From Spirulina major PCC 6313 (GTDB lineage: Bacteria > Cyanobacteriota > Cyanobacteriia > Cyanobacteriales > Spirulinaceae), in NCBI RefSeq assembly GCF_001890765.1, contig NZ_KV878783.1, positions 1,880,595 through 1,944,594 of the forward strand: a stretch of 64,000 nt of DNA, read 5' to 3'. Below are positions 33,293-43,563 of the stretch, in pieces. The notes beneath the pieces were generated by a model, which saw nothing but the letters and a program-made list of their open reading frames with translations, ran no database searches and was not told the DNA's origin. The first letter of the stretch is position 1. Each line of letters opens with the position of its first letter. The position numbers and the translations under genes were made by a program.

Positions 33293-33535
33293 TCAAGGGG
33301 TAAGGTGTATTTCTTGATGAAATTGCGTCAAATAACTTAGGGTTTTACGCTCAATCGCGGGCAACTTGGCGGCGGCCATGCGGCACTGAGTAGGGGCGAT
33401 GATCCACGGTGCGGCGTTCGTCTGAGTTGATTGGATCGCTGAGGATCGCGCCTCATCGCCGCGATTCTCAGCGATCGCATCAGGTGAGCACTTGTTCACA
33501 GGGGATACAACGATTTCGGGGTTGATGGTTCTCAC
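33293..33535 (-). CDS. Small hypothetical protein (doubtful)
   Basis: An open frame of 80 codons whose ATG overlaps the stop of the upstream ferredoxin-like gene by four bases, as coupled genes often do. The sequence (M-R-T-I-N-P-E-I-V-V-S, ending H-Q-E-I-H-L-T-P) matches no family recognised here. It contains a HIP1-derived A-I-A-E-N stretch, which can keep frames open by chance. The only support is the overlap and lack of another gene in the gap. Confidence 0.3.
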   Translation of the reverse strand: MRTINPEIVVSPVNKCSPDAIAENRGDEARSSAIQSTQTNAAPWIIAPTQCRMAAAKLPAIERKTLSYLTQFHQEIHLTP

Positions 33536-34113
33536 GCTGGAGGGTCAATGATCAGATGTTGCTCCACGAGGGTGGGAATATCATTCGGGCGCACGCGGCT
33601 ATATTTGGCCCGTTCCGGCAACAGGATGACATGGGGACCTTGTTTACATTGGTTGAGGCAGCCGGTGCTTTTGATCGTGACGGTGTCGTTGAGGTTGCGA
33701 TCGCTCAATTCCGCCGCTAACTGGGCGCAGACTTTATCGGCCCCACGTTTACGACAACTGGATTTTTGACAAATGAGAATTTTGGCGGCTTCGGCCTTGG
33801 GTTGGGGCGGAGTCAGGGGAGCGGTCACCAGTTCCGATTGCACCGCCCAAGGACTGAGGATAATGTGATCCGCTTTGAAGGTGAGGATGCCGGTTTTGCG
33901 CGATCGCCGCCGCTGGCCATGAATTGTCACCCAATGACCCGGTTGAATCGTCGGATCAAGCCGATGGCGCAGGGTTTTCGGGACTTTAAACCAATAGTCG
34001 CGATCGTCAACCCCCACCCGCAGGGCTTTCAACTTCGCTCCATCCTGATAAAACAAGCTCTGTAATTGACCAGTGCAACGAATTGGAGTGGGTTTTGCTT
34101 TAGCGTAACTCAT
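33532..34113 (-). CDS. Thioredoxin-like (2Fe-2S) ferredoxin domain protein
   Basis: A 193-residue protein. The ATG at 34113 gives M-S-Y-A-K-A-K-P; an ATG at 34143 would add ten hydrophobic residues. The N-terminal 100 residues are a conserved cyanobacterial region of unknown role with small beta strands. The C-terminal 80 are a thioredoxin-fold [2Fe-2S] domain with four cysteines in the pattern C-Q-K-S-S-C-R ... G-C-L-N-Q-C. This domain also occurs as NuoE and the Shethna ferredoxin. The protein probably carries electrons or senses redox state; its partner is unknown. Confidence 0.78.
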   Translation of the reverse strand: MSYAKAKPTPIRCTGQLQSLFYQDGAKLKALRVGVDDRDYWFKVPKTLRHRLDPTIQPGHWVTIHGQRRRSRKTGILTFKADHIILSPWAVQSELVTAPLTPPQPKAEAAKILICQKSSCRKRGADKVCAQLAAELSDRNLNDTVTIKSTGCLNQCKQGPHVILLPERAKYSRVRPNDIPTLVEQHLIIDPPA

Positions 34114-34520
34114 AAAAAATTGCGTAAACAGCAGGATGCGCAAGTCCCGAAGCCAGGTAAGTCAGCACCCTAGGGCTGCCGGAATCGCTCCGTTAGGGTT
34201 TTGGGTTTTGCGCTTGTCTGCCAGTATAGACAGAAAATTCATTAATGAGAATACTTTTCAATAAAAAATATCTCAAGTTCACCATGACTGCCCCCCATGG
34301 CTTTCATCTCCGCCGTGAACTCAATGCTTACGGGAACGAGCGATCGTGCCTGGGGGGAATGCGTCAGGCTGGCGGCTGATTTTTATTGAGAATAGTTAGA
34401 TATAGTCCGCCAGCGTTGAACTTCCCACCGCCTGCCTCAGTATCGGCGGCGGCAGGATCGAGAAGAGCGGGACGGATGAGCGATATGATGGAGGGCGGAA
34501 TTTGTGACGCGAACGTAGCC
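34114..34520. other. Non-coding region upstream of prfB
   Basis: The 407 bases between divergent genes hold two divergent promoters by position. A short GC-rich inverted stretch (CGGCGGCGGCAGG near 34445) is present. No gene or RNA was recognised. Confidence 0.4.
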
Positions 34521-35637
34521 ATGATGGAATTAACCGACTTAAAACGGGGAGTGACGGTGTTAACTGAGCGCCTGGGCAAAGCTCAGGACTATCTTTGACC
34601 TCCCTCAACTCAATGCCCAAATTCACGATCTAGAGCAACAAGCCGCCCAGCCTGAACTGTGGGATGATCCGGCAGCGGCGCAACGCATCATGCAGACCCT
34701 CAATGATGTGAAGTCCAGTGTGGTGCAGTATCGCAGTTGGAAGTCGCAACTTGAAGATGTGGGTGCGATCGTTGAACTGTTGGAGGTGGAAACCGATGAC
34801 AGTCTTTGGCAAGAAGCGCACCAGACCCTTGAGCATCTGCAACAAACCCTCGATAAATGGGAGCTTCAGCAACTCTTGTCCGGCGAGTACGATACCGAGG
34901 GGGCTGTGCTGACGATCAATGCGGGGGCCGGGGGCACAGATGCCCAAGATTGGGCGGAAATGTTGCTGCGGATGTATACCCGCTGGGGGGAGCAGCAGGG
35001 ATATCAGGTTTATTTGGCGGAGATTTCCGAGGGGGATGAGGCGGGGATCAAGTCTGCGACGCTGGAAATTTTGGGTCGCTATGCCTATGGATATCTGCGG
35101 GGGGAAAAGGGCACTCATCGCCTGGTGCGGATTTCGCCGTTTAATGCCAATGGCAAACGCCAGACGAGTTTTGCGGGGGTGGAGGTGATGCCAGCGTTGG
35201 ATGATTCTAAAATTACCCTGGATATTCCCGATAAGGATCTCGAAATTACCACGTCGCGATCGGGGGGGAAGGGGGGCCAAAACGTGAATAAGGTGGAAAC
35301 AGCGGTGCGGATTCTCCATGTGCCGACGGGGTTAGCGGTGCGCTGCACCCAGGAGCGATCGCAACTCCAAAACAAAGACAAAGCCATGGCCCTCCTAAAA
35401 GCCAAACTTTTGGTGATTGCTCAAGAGCAACGGGCCCAAGAGATCGCCGAAATTCGCGGCGACATGGTGGACGCGGCCTGGGGTAACCAGATCCGTAACT
35501 ATGTGTTTCACCCCTATCAGATGGTGAAGGATCTCCGCACCAATACGGAAACCACGGCGATCAGTGATGTGATGAATGGGGCGTTGGATGAGTTTATTGA
35601 ATCCTATCTGCGCCTTGATTCTGGCATTGTGGGCTAA
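34521..35637 (+). CDS. prfB: Peptide chain release factor 2 with programmed +1 frameshift
   Basis: The gene opens at ATG 34521 (or 34524): [10 protein letters not shown], reading to an in-frame TGA at 34596-34598 after codon 25. A +1 shift at CTT-TGA-C continues as D-L-P-Q-L-N-A-Q to the stop at 35637, giving about 371 residues. RF2 reads UGA and UAA stops. The S-P-F tripeptide (R-I-S-P-F-N), which recognises the stop, and the catalytic G-G-Q (G-G-K-G-G-Q-N-V) are both present. Low RF2 slows termination at the UGA and favours the shift, the known autoregulation. Length and motifs are normal for the family. Confidence 0.95.
34583..34599 (+). promoter_or_regulatory. Programmed +1 frameshift site of prfB
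   Basis: TCAGGACTATCTTTGAC: a Shine-Dalgarno-like AGGA sits upstream of the slippery CTT followed by TGA and C. This is the canonical RF2 recoding element; the ribosome skips T34596 and reads GAC next. Confidence 0.93.
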
Positions 35638-36411
<774 letters not shown>

Positions 36412-36442
36412 GATAAGGGTCGATTCCCAGCGGTTTATTACT

Positions 36443-36477
36443 AAACAGCCATCAAACATAGTTTGATGGCTGTTTTT
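36443..36477 (+). terminator. Rho-independent terminator after petF
   Basis: AAACAGCCATCAAAC, a three-base loop and its complement GTTTGATGGCTGTTT are followed by a T-run. It begins 31 bases after the petF stop codon. Confidence 0.92.
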
Positions 36478-36617
36478 CCAGTTCCACCCCTGTGCTCCAT
36501 AGGGTGCAGCGATGATTGTGCCAGGACGATCGCAGTTCCTGAGGCGGATCGCTCGGAAGCATCAAATCTCCTTTAAGATGGGAACAAGAGCGAAGTTCCT
36601 CATTGTAGCGGTGACCT

Positions 36618-37844
36618 ATGACCCAATCTCAACAACGTCCTCCGGCTCCCCCTCAACGTCCCCCCGCCCCACCGCCGGGACAACGTCGCCGCCCTGCCGC
36701 TGGACCCGGTGCTGCCCCACCGCCAGGTATGCCGCCACGATCGCAACCCGCCCAAGCCAAAGCAAAACCCCAGCGATCGCCAGGGCATCCCTCCTGTGGT
36801 GACATCATTAATCTTGCCAATAAAGAAGGGTATTCCGATATTCACCTTGGGGTAGGAGAACAGCCACGGGTGCGCGATCGCGGTGAAATGGAAAAACTAG
36901 AATTTCCCGTCACCGACGAACCCACCTTTTGGAGTTGGATGCATGAAATCTGCTCCGAACAGGAAATTCAACAGTTCAAAGACACCAAAGAACTCGACAC
37001 CGCCAAACAATACGACTTTGCTAGGGTGCGGATCAACGTCTTTGACTCCCTCACGGGGCCTGCGATCGTCATGCGGTTAATCCCCCTCACCATCATGACG
37101 ATGGAGCAACTCCGTCTGCCACCCGTATTTCGCGACATCTCCGATTCCCATAAAGGCCTCGTTCTCGTCACCGGCCCCACCGGTTCCGGGAAATCCACCA
37201 CCATGGCCGCGATGATCGACTACATCAACAAAGAACATTCCAAACACATCATCACCATTGAAGATCCCGTTGAATTCGTCCATAGCAGCAAAAAATCCCT
37301 GATTAAACACCGCGAAGTCGGAACCCATACCCTGCTATTTGACAATGCCCTCAAAGCCGCGTTACGGGAAGATCCGGACTTAATTCTCGTTGGGGAAATG
37401 CGAGATAAAGGCACGGTCAACACCGCCCTCAAAGCCGCTCAAACCGGTCACTTGGTGATGGGAACCCTGCACACCAACAGTGCCGTTAAAACCATTGAGC
37501 GAATTTTGAACCTCTATACCGCTGAAGAACAGCACGCGATGCGGATTGCTTTGTCTGAATCCTTAGTGGCCATCATTGCCCAAGGTTTGTGTCGAACCAC
37601 CGACGGCAAACGCGCCGCCTTTCATGACATCTTGGTCAATACGGAAACGATGAAAGAATACATCTCCAAAGGGCAGTATGAAGACATGCATGAACTCATG
37701 ATTCAAAGTGAATATGACGGCATGCTCACGATGAACCAAGCCCTGTATGCACTCTATGAAGAGGGGCGGATTACCGAGGAAACCGCCTTGGAAAAATCCC
37801 CCACTCCCAACGAAATGGCTCAAATGCTGCGGGGTCGGCTCTAG
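36618..37844 (+). CDS. PilT-family ATPase (likely PilT2-type paralogue)
   Basis: A 408-residue hexameric ATPase of the type IV pilus retraction family. The first about 55 residues are a Pro/Gln/Arg-rich extension not found in standard PilT. Walker A is G-P-T-G-S-G-K-S-T near residue 187, then the Asp box (I-I-T-I-E-D-P-V-E-F) and Walker B (D-P-D-L-I-L-V-G-E-M-R-D) and H-L-V-M-G-T-L-H-T. The A-I-R-N-L-I-R motif of canonical PilT is replaced by E-Y-I-S-K-G-Q-Y, so this is probably the PilT2-type that modulates phototaxis in Synechocystis. The KaiB-domain gene follows directly, four bases later. Confidence 0.85.
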   Translation: MTQSQQRPPAPPQRPPAPPPGQRRRPAAGPGAAPPPGMPPRSQPAQAKAKPQRSPGHPSCGDIINLANKEGYSDIHLGVGEQPRVRDRGEMEKLEFPVTDEPTFWSWMHEICSEQEIQQFKDTKELDTAKQYDFARVRINVFDSLTGPAIVMRLIPLTIMTMEQLRLPPVFRDISDSHKGLVLVTGPTGSGKSTTMAAMIDYINKEHSKHIITIEDPVEFVHSSKKSLIKHREVGTHTLLFDNALKAALREDPDLILVGEMRDKGTVNTALKAAQTGHLVMGTLHTNSAVKTIERILNLYTAEEQHAMRIALSESLVAIIAQGLCRTTDGKRAAFHDILVNTETMKEYISKGQYEDMHELMIQSEYDGMLTMNQALYALYEEGRITEETALEKSPTPNEMAQMLRGRL

Positions 37845-37848
37845 ACCG

Positions 37849-38622
37849 ATGGACACGATACGAGTTATGCCAGAACAATTTAAAGGGATTGTTCTGTTTA
37901 CCCCTGCCGGCGATTTAATCTATACCATTGATGAAACGAAGCAACGGCGATGGCATAGTCATTTGTGCGCCGCGTTACAAGAGTTATTGGGGTTAACGGC
38001 TCCGCCCCATTTTCTTGTCCCGTTTTATACGGCGACGGTGGATCGCTGGTGGGATACTCAGTTGCAATGTCTGCGTACGGTGGCGGAGGTGTATCCGTTC
38101 GTGGCACGATATCAGGCCTTACTGAATACGATTTTTCAAACCCCGGATCTACGCTGGGATGTGATGCCAGTCCAGCAAGAGGGGGCTAATCCTCAAATCA
38201 TCGCTAGCTATCGGGATCACTTTTCTCCTCTGTGGGAAGAGCACAATCTCATTGTGTCCTATGATCAGTGGCAAGACCATGACTATCATGATGATGTTGT
38301 TGCGATGCCCCCTAAGCCTGATTCACCCACTTCGCCGTTAATCCAAAATTATGTGTTGCGGCTGTTTGTCTCAGGGGATAACACGCTGACGGAGCGAACA
38401 TTGCACCAACTGCATGAACTGCTAGAGGAAAATTTATCAGCACCCTATACCCTGAAGGTGATTGATATTTTCAAGCACCCTGATTTGGCGGAGGTGGATC
38501 ATATTTCGGCAACTCCGACGCTGATTCGGGTTTGGCCGCTGCCGGTGCGGCGGATTGTGGGGGAGTTTACTAATCCGCAGCGGTTGCTCCAGGTTTTGAC
38601 GGCTACGCCACGGGAGGACTGA
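37849..38622 (+). CDS. Two-domain protein with C-terminal KaiB domain
   Basis: A 257-residue protein from ATG 37849 (an alternative ATG at 37867 starts M-P-E-Q-F-K-G). The C-terminal about 85 residues have the KaiB thioredoxin-like fold: Y-V-L-R-L-F-V-S-G, L-K-V-I-D-I-F-K-H-P-D-L-A, A-T-P-T-L-I-R-V-W-P-L-P-V-R-R-I-V-G. It lacks the N-terminal half of SasA and is not the clock KaiB itself (about 100 residues). The N-terminal 110 residues are unassigned. Its start lies four bases after the pilT-like stop, so it may be a co-translated partner of that motor. Confidence 0.82.
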   Translation: MDTIRVMPEQFKGIVLFTPAGDLIYTIDETKQRRWHSHLCAALQELLGLTAPPHFLVPFYTATVDRWWDTQLQCLRTVAEVYPFVARYQALLNTIFQTPDLRWDVMPVQQEGANPQIIASYRDHFSPLWEEHNLIVSYDQWQDHDYHDDVVAMPPKPDSPTSPLIQNYVLRLFVSGDNTLTERTLHQLHELLEENLSAPYTLKVIDIFKHPDLAEVDHISATPTLIRVWPLPVRRIVGEFTNPQRLLQVLTATPRED

Positions 38623-38657
38623 GGGATTGGTGAGCGATCGCCGCCGCAGATGGATCG

Positions 38658-39911
38658 TTAGGCTTGGTATTTCCGGAACGCGAGGGTGGCATTGTGACCG
38701 CCAAACCCAAAGGAGTTCGAGAGTACGACATCCACTGGGTACTCCCGGCTGCCATCGGCAACATAGTCTAAATCACAGTCGGGGTCGGGGTCAGTGAGGT
38801 TGATCGTGGGGGGAACGCGATCGTGAGCGATCGCCATCACCGCCGCCACCGCTTCAATCCCACCGGAACCGCCCAACAGATGCCCCGTCATCGACTTCGT
38901 GGAACTGACCAGGATATTTTTCGCATGGGCCCCTAACGCTTTCTTAATAGCTCGCGTTTCGGTCACATCATTGGCGGGGGTGCTCGTGCCGTGGGCATTC
39001 ACATAGCTCACCTGCTCAGGCACAATGCCACCATCTTTCATGGCTAGCTCGATCGCACGAGTCGCACCATGGCCATCGGGAACCGGCGAGGTCATATGGT
39101 AGGCATCACAGGTCATCCCATACCCCACAATCTCAGCGTAGATCTGTGCTCCTCGTGCTTGGGCATGGTCGAGTTCTTCTAAAATCAAAATTCCAGCCCC
39201 TTCGCCCATCACAAACCCATCGCGACCGCGATCAAAGGGACGGCAGGCATGGGCGGGATCATCATTGCGCGTGGAGAGGGCTTTCGCGGACGCAAAGCCT
39301 GCGAAGGAAAGGGGGGTGATTGCAGCTTCAGTCCCCCCGCAGATCATGGCTTTCGCGTAGCCGCCCTGCACCATCCGAAAGGCATCCCCAATCGCGTGCG
39401 ATCCAGCAGCGCAGGCCGTGACCACACAGGAATTTGGGCCTTTAGCGCCGGTATGAATTGCCGTTAAGCCAGCGGCCATATTGGCAATCATCGTGGGGAT
39501 CATAAAGGGGCTACAGCGGGATGGCCCCTTCGTGAGCAACACTTCCTGTTGATCTTCCATCACCTTGAGTCCCCCAATCCCCGTGCCAATCAAAACACCA
39601 ACGTGATCTGCATTCAACTCGTCAATGATGAGTTGAGCATCTGCGATCGCCTGCTGACTGGCACAAACCCCAAACTGAGCAAAACGATCCATCCGCTTGG
39701 CATCTTTGCGATCAAGATAGTGGTGAGGATCAAACCCCTTGACTTCACCGGCAATCTGGCAAGCGTGGCGTGAGGCATCAAACCCGGTAATCGTGTCAAT
39801 ACCATTGCGGCCAGCCATTAACCCACCCCAATAATCAGACAGGGTATTACCAATCGGTGTAATTGCGCCAAGTCCAGTGATGACGACTCGTTTGCGTTGG
39901 AAGTTTGTCAT
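38658..39911 (-). CDS. fabF: 3-oxoacyl-ACP synthase II (KASII)
   Basis: A 417-residue condensing enzyme of fatty acid synthesis that adds two carbons from malonyl-ACP to long acyl-ACPs. The catalytic triad is in V-V-T-A-C-A-A-G-S (Cys), V-N-A-H-G-T-S-T-P (His) and K-S-M-T-G-H-L-L-G (His). An alternative upstream start at 39920 would add three residues. It lies downstream of acpP on the same strand with 116 bases between them, the usual cyanobacterial acpP-fabF order. Confidence 0.96.
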   Translation of the reverse strand: MTNFQRKRVVITGLGAITPIGNTLSDYWGGLMAGRNGIDTITGFDASRHACQIAGEVKGFDPHHYLDRKDAKRMDRFAQFGVCASQQAIADAQLIIDELNADHVGVLIGTGIGGLKVMEDQQEVLLTKGPSRCSPFMIPTMIANMAAGLTAIHTGAKGPNSCVVTACAAGSHAIGDAFRMVQGGYAKAMICGGTEAAITPLSFAGFASAKALSTRNDDPAHACRPFDRGRDGFVMGEGAGILILEELDHAQARGAQIYAEIVGYGMTCDAYHMTSPVPDGHGATRAIELAMKDGGIVPEQVSYVNAHGTSTPANDVTETRAIKKALGAHAKNILVSSTKSMTGHLLGGSGGIEAVAAVMAIAHDRVPPTINLTDPDPDCDLDYVADGSREYPVDVVLSNSFGFGGHNATLAFRKYQA

Positions 39912-40027
39912 GGTTTTCAATCGCTAAAGGGGGGGATTAAGCCCAGCATTGCCTGGAGTTCAGGTCACTGTTACCCGTGGTCAAAAGAGGCAAGATCGCA
40001 AGGGGGATCGATAACGCCGTTCAGCCG

Positions 40028-40276
40028 TTAGGCCGATGCAGCAGCCGCCGCAATATGCTCGACGGCCTTGCCGACGGTGTCAATTTGTTCAGCCACATCG
40101 TCGGGAATTTCAACGTCAAATTCTTCTTCTAGTGCCATCACCAATTCAACAGTGTCGAGGGAATCTGCACCGAGATCATCTGTGAATTTTGATTCCGATC
40201 GCACTGCATCTCTGTCAACTTCTAGTTGCTCAACGACAACTTTTATGACTCTGCTAAAAATTTCTTCATTAGCCAT
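40028..40276 (-). CDS. acpP: Acyl carrier protein
   Basis: An 82-residue acidic four-helix protein that carries growing acyl chains. The phosphopantetheine attachment site is Ser39 in L-G-A-D-S-L-D-T-V. The [11 protein letters not shown] helix that docks the fatty-acid enzymes is intact. The C-terminus has an extra Ala-rich end. It is the first gene of the acpP-fabF operon. Confidence 0.97.
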   Translation of the reverse strand: MANEEIFSRVIKVVVEQLEVDRDAVRSESKFTDDLGADSLDTVELVMALEEEFDVEIPDDVAEQIDTVGKAVEHIAAAAASA

Positions 40277-40533
40277 TTATGCTACCTCTATGTTTTTAAA
40301 CAGGCTGATATTTGAGTTCAGTGGAATGCTGATTTACAGCATCCTCTATGATATCGGAAAGCGGCCCCTCTTTTGCAAAGCAACGAGTGTGATCTGAACC
40401 CCCACAGTTACTCCGCAATTATTAAGGAATTTCAATAGTTTACCACCTGACGGGGAGGGGTGCGAGATGATGAGGGGGGATTACTCCTAACTACTGATCT
40501 TGGGTCAGTAGCGCTGTTTCACGACGAATCACT

Positions 40534-41448
40534 ATGCCTGCTTTGCCGCTTCGTTATGCCTATTTTCCCGGTTGTGTCGCTCAGGGAGCTTGCCGCGAAC
40601 TGTATCAATCCACGGCTGCGGTGACTGCGGCGTTGGGCATTGAGCTTTTGGAGTTAAAAAAGGCGGCCTGTTGCGGTTCCGGAACCTATAAAGAGGACTC
40701 CCAACTGTTGGAGGATACGGTGAATGCCCGTAATATTGCCTTGGCTGAGACCTTGAATTTGCCGCTGTTGACCCATTGCAGCACCTGTCAGGGGGTGATT
40801 GGCCATGTGGATGAACGGCTGAAGGCGGCCCAAGAGGATGATCCGGCTTATTTAGAACAGGTGAATCAGTTTTTGACGCAGGAAGGGTGTTCGCCCTATC
40901 GCGGCACGAGTGAGGTGAAGCATTTGTTGTGGGTGTTGGTGGGGGATTATGGGTTGGAGGCGTTGCGGGAGCGGGTGGTGCGATCGCTGTCTGGCCTCCG
41001 CTGTGGTGCGTTCTATGGTTGTTATTTGCTGCGCCCCTTGAGCACCCTGCCCTACGATGATCCTGTTGCGCCTCGATCATTAGAATCGGTGATCGAAGCG
41101 GTGGGGGCGACGGCGGTGGACTATCCGGGCCGGACACAATGCTGCGGCTGGCCGATTTCGAGCTATGCCACGGAAACCTCCTTTCAGATGGCGGGGAAAC
41201 ATTTGCAGTCAGCGATCGCCGCCGGGATGGACTGCCTCGTTACCCCCTGCCCCCTGTGCCATCTCAACTTAGAATCTCGGCAACCGGAAATCGAAAAGGT
41301 GATCGGCGCATCCCTTAACTTGCCCGTGCTGCACCTGCCGCAGTTGGTGGGGTTGGCCCTGGGGTTAGATCCGGCGGTGTTGGGGTTAGAGCGTCATGTG
41401 GTGTCGCTGCAACCGGTGTTAGAAAAATTGCGACTCGCAGCGGCCTAG
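40534..41448 (+). CDS. HdrB-like protein with two CCG domains
   Basis: A 304-residue protein of the heterodisulfide reductase subunit B family. Two cysteine-rich motifs are present: A-A-C-C-G-S-G-T (about 45-52) and Q-C-C-G-W-P-I-S (about 205-213), with additional C-S-T-C and C-P-L-C pairs. In methanogens, HdrB carries unusual [4Fe-4S] clusters that bind thiols. In cyanobacteria such proteins are thought to act with a thiol or quinone redox partner, but none is assigned. It stands alone with its stop overlapping the minus-strand GNAT gene by four bases. Confidence 0.82.
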   Translation: MPALPLRYAYFPGCVAQGACRELYQSTAAVTAALGIELLELKKAACCGSGTYKEDSQLLEDTVNARNIALAETLNLPLLTHCSTCQGVIGHVDERLKAAQEDDPAYLEQVNQFLTQEGCSPYRGTSEVKHLLWVLVGDYGLEALRERVVRSLSGLRCGAFYGCYLLRPLSTLPYDDPVAPRSLESVIEAVGATAVDYPGRTQCCGWPISSYATETSFQMAGKHLQSAIAAGMDCLVTPCPLCHLNLESRQPEIEKVIGASLNLPVLHLPQLVGLALGLDPAVLGLERHVVSLQPVLEKLRLAAA

Positions 41449-41939
41449 GGAGTGAGGCGACGACCGAGGATGACCAGATCGCGATCGCACCCATCCAACT
41501 GCGCCACGCGGGGCAAATACCCCCATTCTCGAAACTGAAACCGCTCCAACAACCTCAGACTAGGTTCATTATGGGCAAACACAAACCCCAACAGCGTCTG
41601 AATCCCCAATCGCGGCCATTCCGCCAGGCCATGGTCTAGGAGTTGCGTCCCAATGCCCTGCCGCTGATGAGTCGGGGCAATATAGAGACTCAGTTCCACC
41701 GTGGCAGCATAGGCGGGCCGACCGTAAAACGCCTGCACACTGACCCATCCCCCCACCTGCGCTTGGGCATCACACCACACCCACAGGGGGTAGCGATCAG
41801 GCCGATGTTCGACAAACCACTCTTCCCGACTGGCTACGGTGATGGGTTCCGTGTCGGCGGTAACTTGACGACTGGGGATCGTGGCGTTGTAAATCTCGAC
41901 GATCGCAGGCAGATCAGCAGGAACGGCAAGACGAATCAT
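41445..41939 (-). CDS. GNAT N-acetyltransferase (phosphinothricin acetyltransferase-like)
   Basis: A 164-residue acetyl-CoA-dependent transferase. The opening I-R-L-A-V-P-A-D-L-P-A-I-V-E-I-Y-N and the central E-L-S-L-Y-I-A-P-T-H-Q-R-Q-G-I-G-T-Q-L-L, with the R/Q-x-x-G-x-G/A acetyl-CoA loop, match the Pat/MddA-type subgroup. Relatives acetylate methionine derivatives or phosphinothricin; the natural substrate here is unknown. Its stop overlaps the HdrB-like stop, converging genes. Confidence 0.86.
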   Translation of the reverse strand: MIRLAVPADLPAIVEIYNATIPSRQVTADTEPITVASREEWFVEHRPDRYPLWVWCDAQAQVGGWVSVQAFYGRPAYAATVELSLYIAPTHQRQGIGTQLLDHGLAEWPRLGIQTLLGFVFAHNEPSLRLLERFQFREWGYLPRVAQLDGCDRDLVILGRRLTP

Positions 41940-42138
41940 GAAGAGTGTTTCGGGCTGACGGGAGGTGTGAGTTTAGAATAGCGCAATTGTTTAGAATAGC
42001 GCAATTGTGAAGCGTGGTTTTGCCCGAATCGAGCAGGCAATTTTGATGAGATTTGCCACAATGGGAACTAGAAAAACGTCCATGTTACAGTGTTTGTCTG
42101 CCTGCGTTGCATTCCGCTTGTCCTGCCGCTAAACCTCA

Positions 42139-42696
42139 ATGTCGAAGAAACCAACAAATATTTGGGTTGAAAGTGCCAGTGTGATTGGGTTGAGTCTCTT
42201 TTTCTCCCTGGTCATCCGTACCTTTATTGCTGAGGCCCGTTACATTCCCTCAGAATCGATGCTGCCGACCCTGGAAGTGGGCGATCGCCTCATGATCGAG
42301 AAATTATCCTATCGGTTTCATGATCCGCGTCGGGGTGAGATTATCGTGTTCTATCCCCCGGATACGGCGGTGAAATGCGATCCCCTCCGGCCCCAAGCAG
42401 TCCCCATTCGGGATGCCTACATCAAACGCATTGTGGGCTTACCCGGCGACACCGTAGAAGTCCGCAACAGCCAAGTCTATATCAACGGCGACCCCCTCGA
42501 TGAGGACTATATCAACGCCGAGCCGGACTATATCTATGGCCCCGTGACCGTGGAGCCGGATAGTTATCTCGTGCTCGGCGATAACCGGAATGCGTCCTGT
42601 GATTCCCATGTGTGGGGGGCCGTGCCGGAAGAGAATATTATTGGCCGTGCCGCTGTGCGCTTTTTCCCGTTTAACCGTATGGGTACTGATTTTTAA
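42139..42696 (+). CDS. lepB: Signal peptidase I
   Basis: A 185-residue membrane-bound endopeptidase that removes signal peptides from exported proteins. One N-terminal membrane segment (about 12-30) leads to Ser40 (P-S-E-S-M-L-P-T-L), then Lys96 (Y-I-K-R-I-V-G-L-P-G-D), the Ser-Lys dyad. G-D-N-R-N-A-S-C-D-S-H-V-W-G completes the fold. The K+ channel gene starts 13 bases after its stop. Confidence 0.95.
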   Translation: MSKKPTNIWVESASVIGLSLFFSLVIRTFIAEARYIPSESMLPTLEVGDRLMIEKLSYRFHDPRRGEIIVFYPPDTAVKCDPLRPQAVPIRDAYIKRIVGLPGDTVEVRNSQVYINGDPLDEDYINAEPDYIYGPVTVEPDSYLVLGDNRNASCDSHVWGAVPEENIIGRAAVRFFPFNRMGTDF

Positions 42697-42708
42697 TGGG
42701 GTAGGGCT

Positions 42709-43503
42709 ATGGTGCATCCGGAACAGTCTGATCGCTTCACGGGTGTGAACGAACCGAACCATCCAGGCTTTGTCGATGCGATCGCATCGGCCATTGCCGA
42801 TCGCCTCACACCCACGGATTCCCACGATCTCGAAGTGGTCGCCGTCGCTAGCTATCCCCACTATGCGGGACTGATCCAAGCCCGGAAGCTGGTGAGCATT
42901 GGGACGGGGCTATTGTTGGTCTATGCGATCGCCAATAGTTTCACCCCCCTTTGGCCCCCAGCCATTGAATTTCCCCTCCGCTTCACCGTCGCCCTCTGTG
43001 TCATTGCCAGCGGCTTAGGCTTGATCATCACCCTCATCGTCGAACTCTTCCAAGGCGCAGGCTGTGATCAAGAAATTCAACTGCGCGACCAGGGGCAAAT
43101 CATCCGCGAATATAATTTCATCCCATCGTTAAACCAGTTCACCGTTGTCCTGCTACTTCTCGCCCTGGGATTATTAACGATCATTTTTGGCTTTGCCAAT
43201 TTTTATAGTGAACTCGTCCGCCAAGATCCCAACCATTTCCAAGGGCTTGAGGCGGGGTTTCTCGCGATTTATTTTTCCTTGGTGACGTTTTCCACCGTGG
43301 GCTATGGTGATATTCACCCCGCATCAGTGGTGGCCCGTTTGGCCGCCGTGGGGGAAATTTTCACCGCCATGTTTTTCAGCCTCGTGGTCATTTCCACAAC
43401 CCTATCCTGGGTGATTGCCCATAAGCGTCAAGAGCATGAATTAGCGATTAAACAGCGGATTCGCGATCGCACCATCAAACCTTCGCACCCCGTTTCCCCA
43501 TAA
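42709..43503 (+). CDS. Potassium channel-like protein
   Basis: A 264-residue membrane protein with about four hydrophobic segments. The filter T196-V-G-Y-G-D201 lies in the pore loop between the last two segments, near residues 160-230, so the pore module is complete. The N-terminal 65 residues are cytoplasmic and hydrophilic, and an additional pair of segments (70-110) precedes the pore. No voltage-sensor arginine ladder is clear. It is probably cotranscribed with lepB. Ion selectivity is inferred from the filter. Confidence 0.88.
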   Translation: MVHPEQSDRFTGVNEPNHPGFVDAIASAIADRLTPTDSHDLEVVAVASYPHYAGLIQARKLVSIGTGLLLVYAIANSFTPLWPPAIEFPLRFTVALCVIASGLGLIITLIVELFQGAGCDQEIQLRDQGQIIREYNFIPSLNQFTVVLLLLALGLLTIIFGFANFYSELVRQDPNHFQGLEAGFLAIYFSLVTFSTVGYGDIHPASVVARLAAVGEIFTAMFFSLVVISTTLSWVIAHKRQEHELAIKQRIRDRTIKPSHPVSP

Positions 43504-43563
43504 ATCATGCCTCTGCACCGCAGCAATCACCCGACTGCGATCTACCTTGTCCCGTTGCGATCG

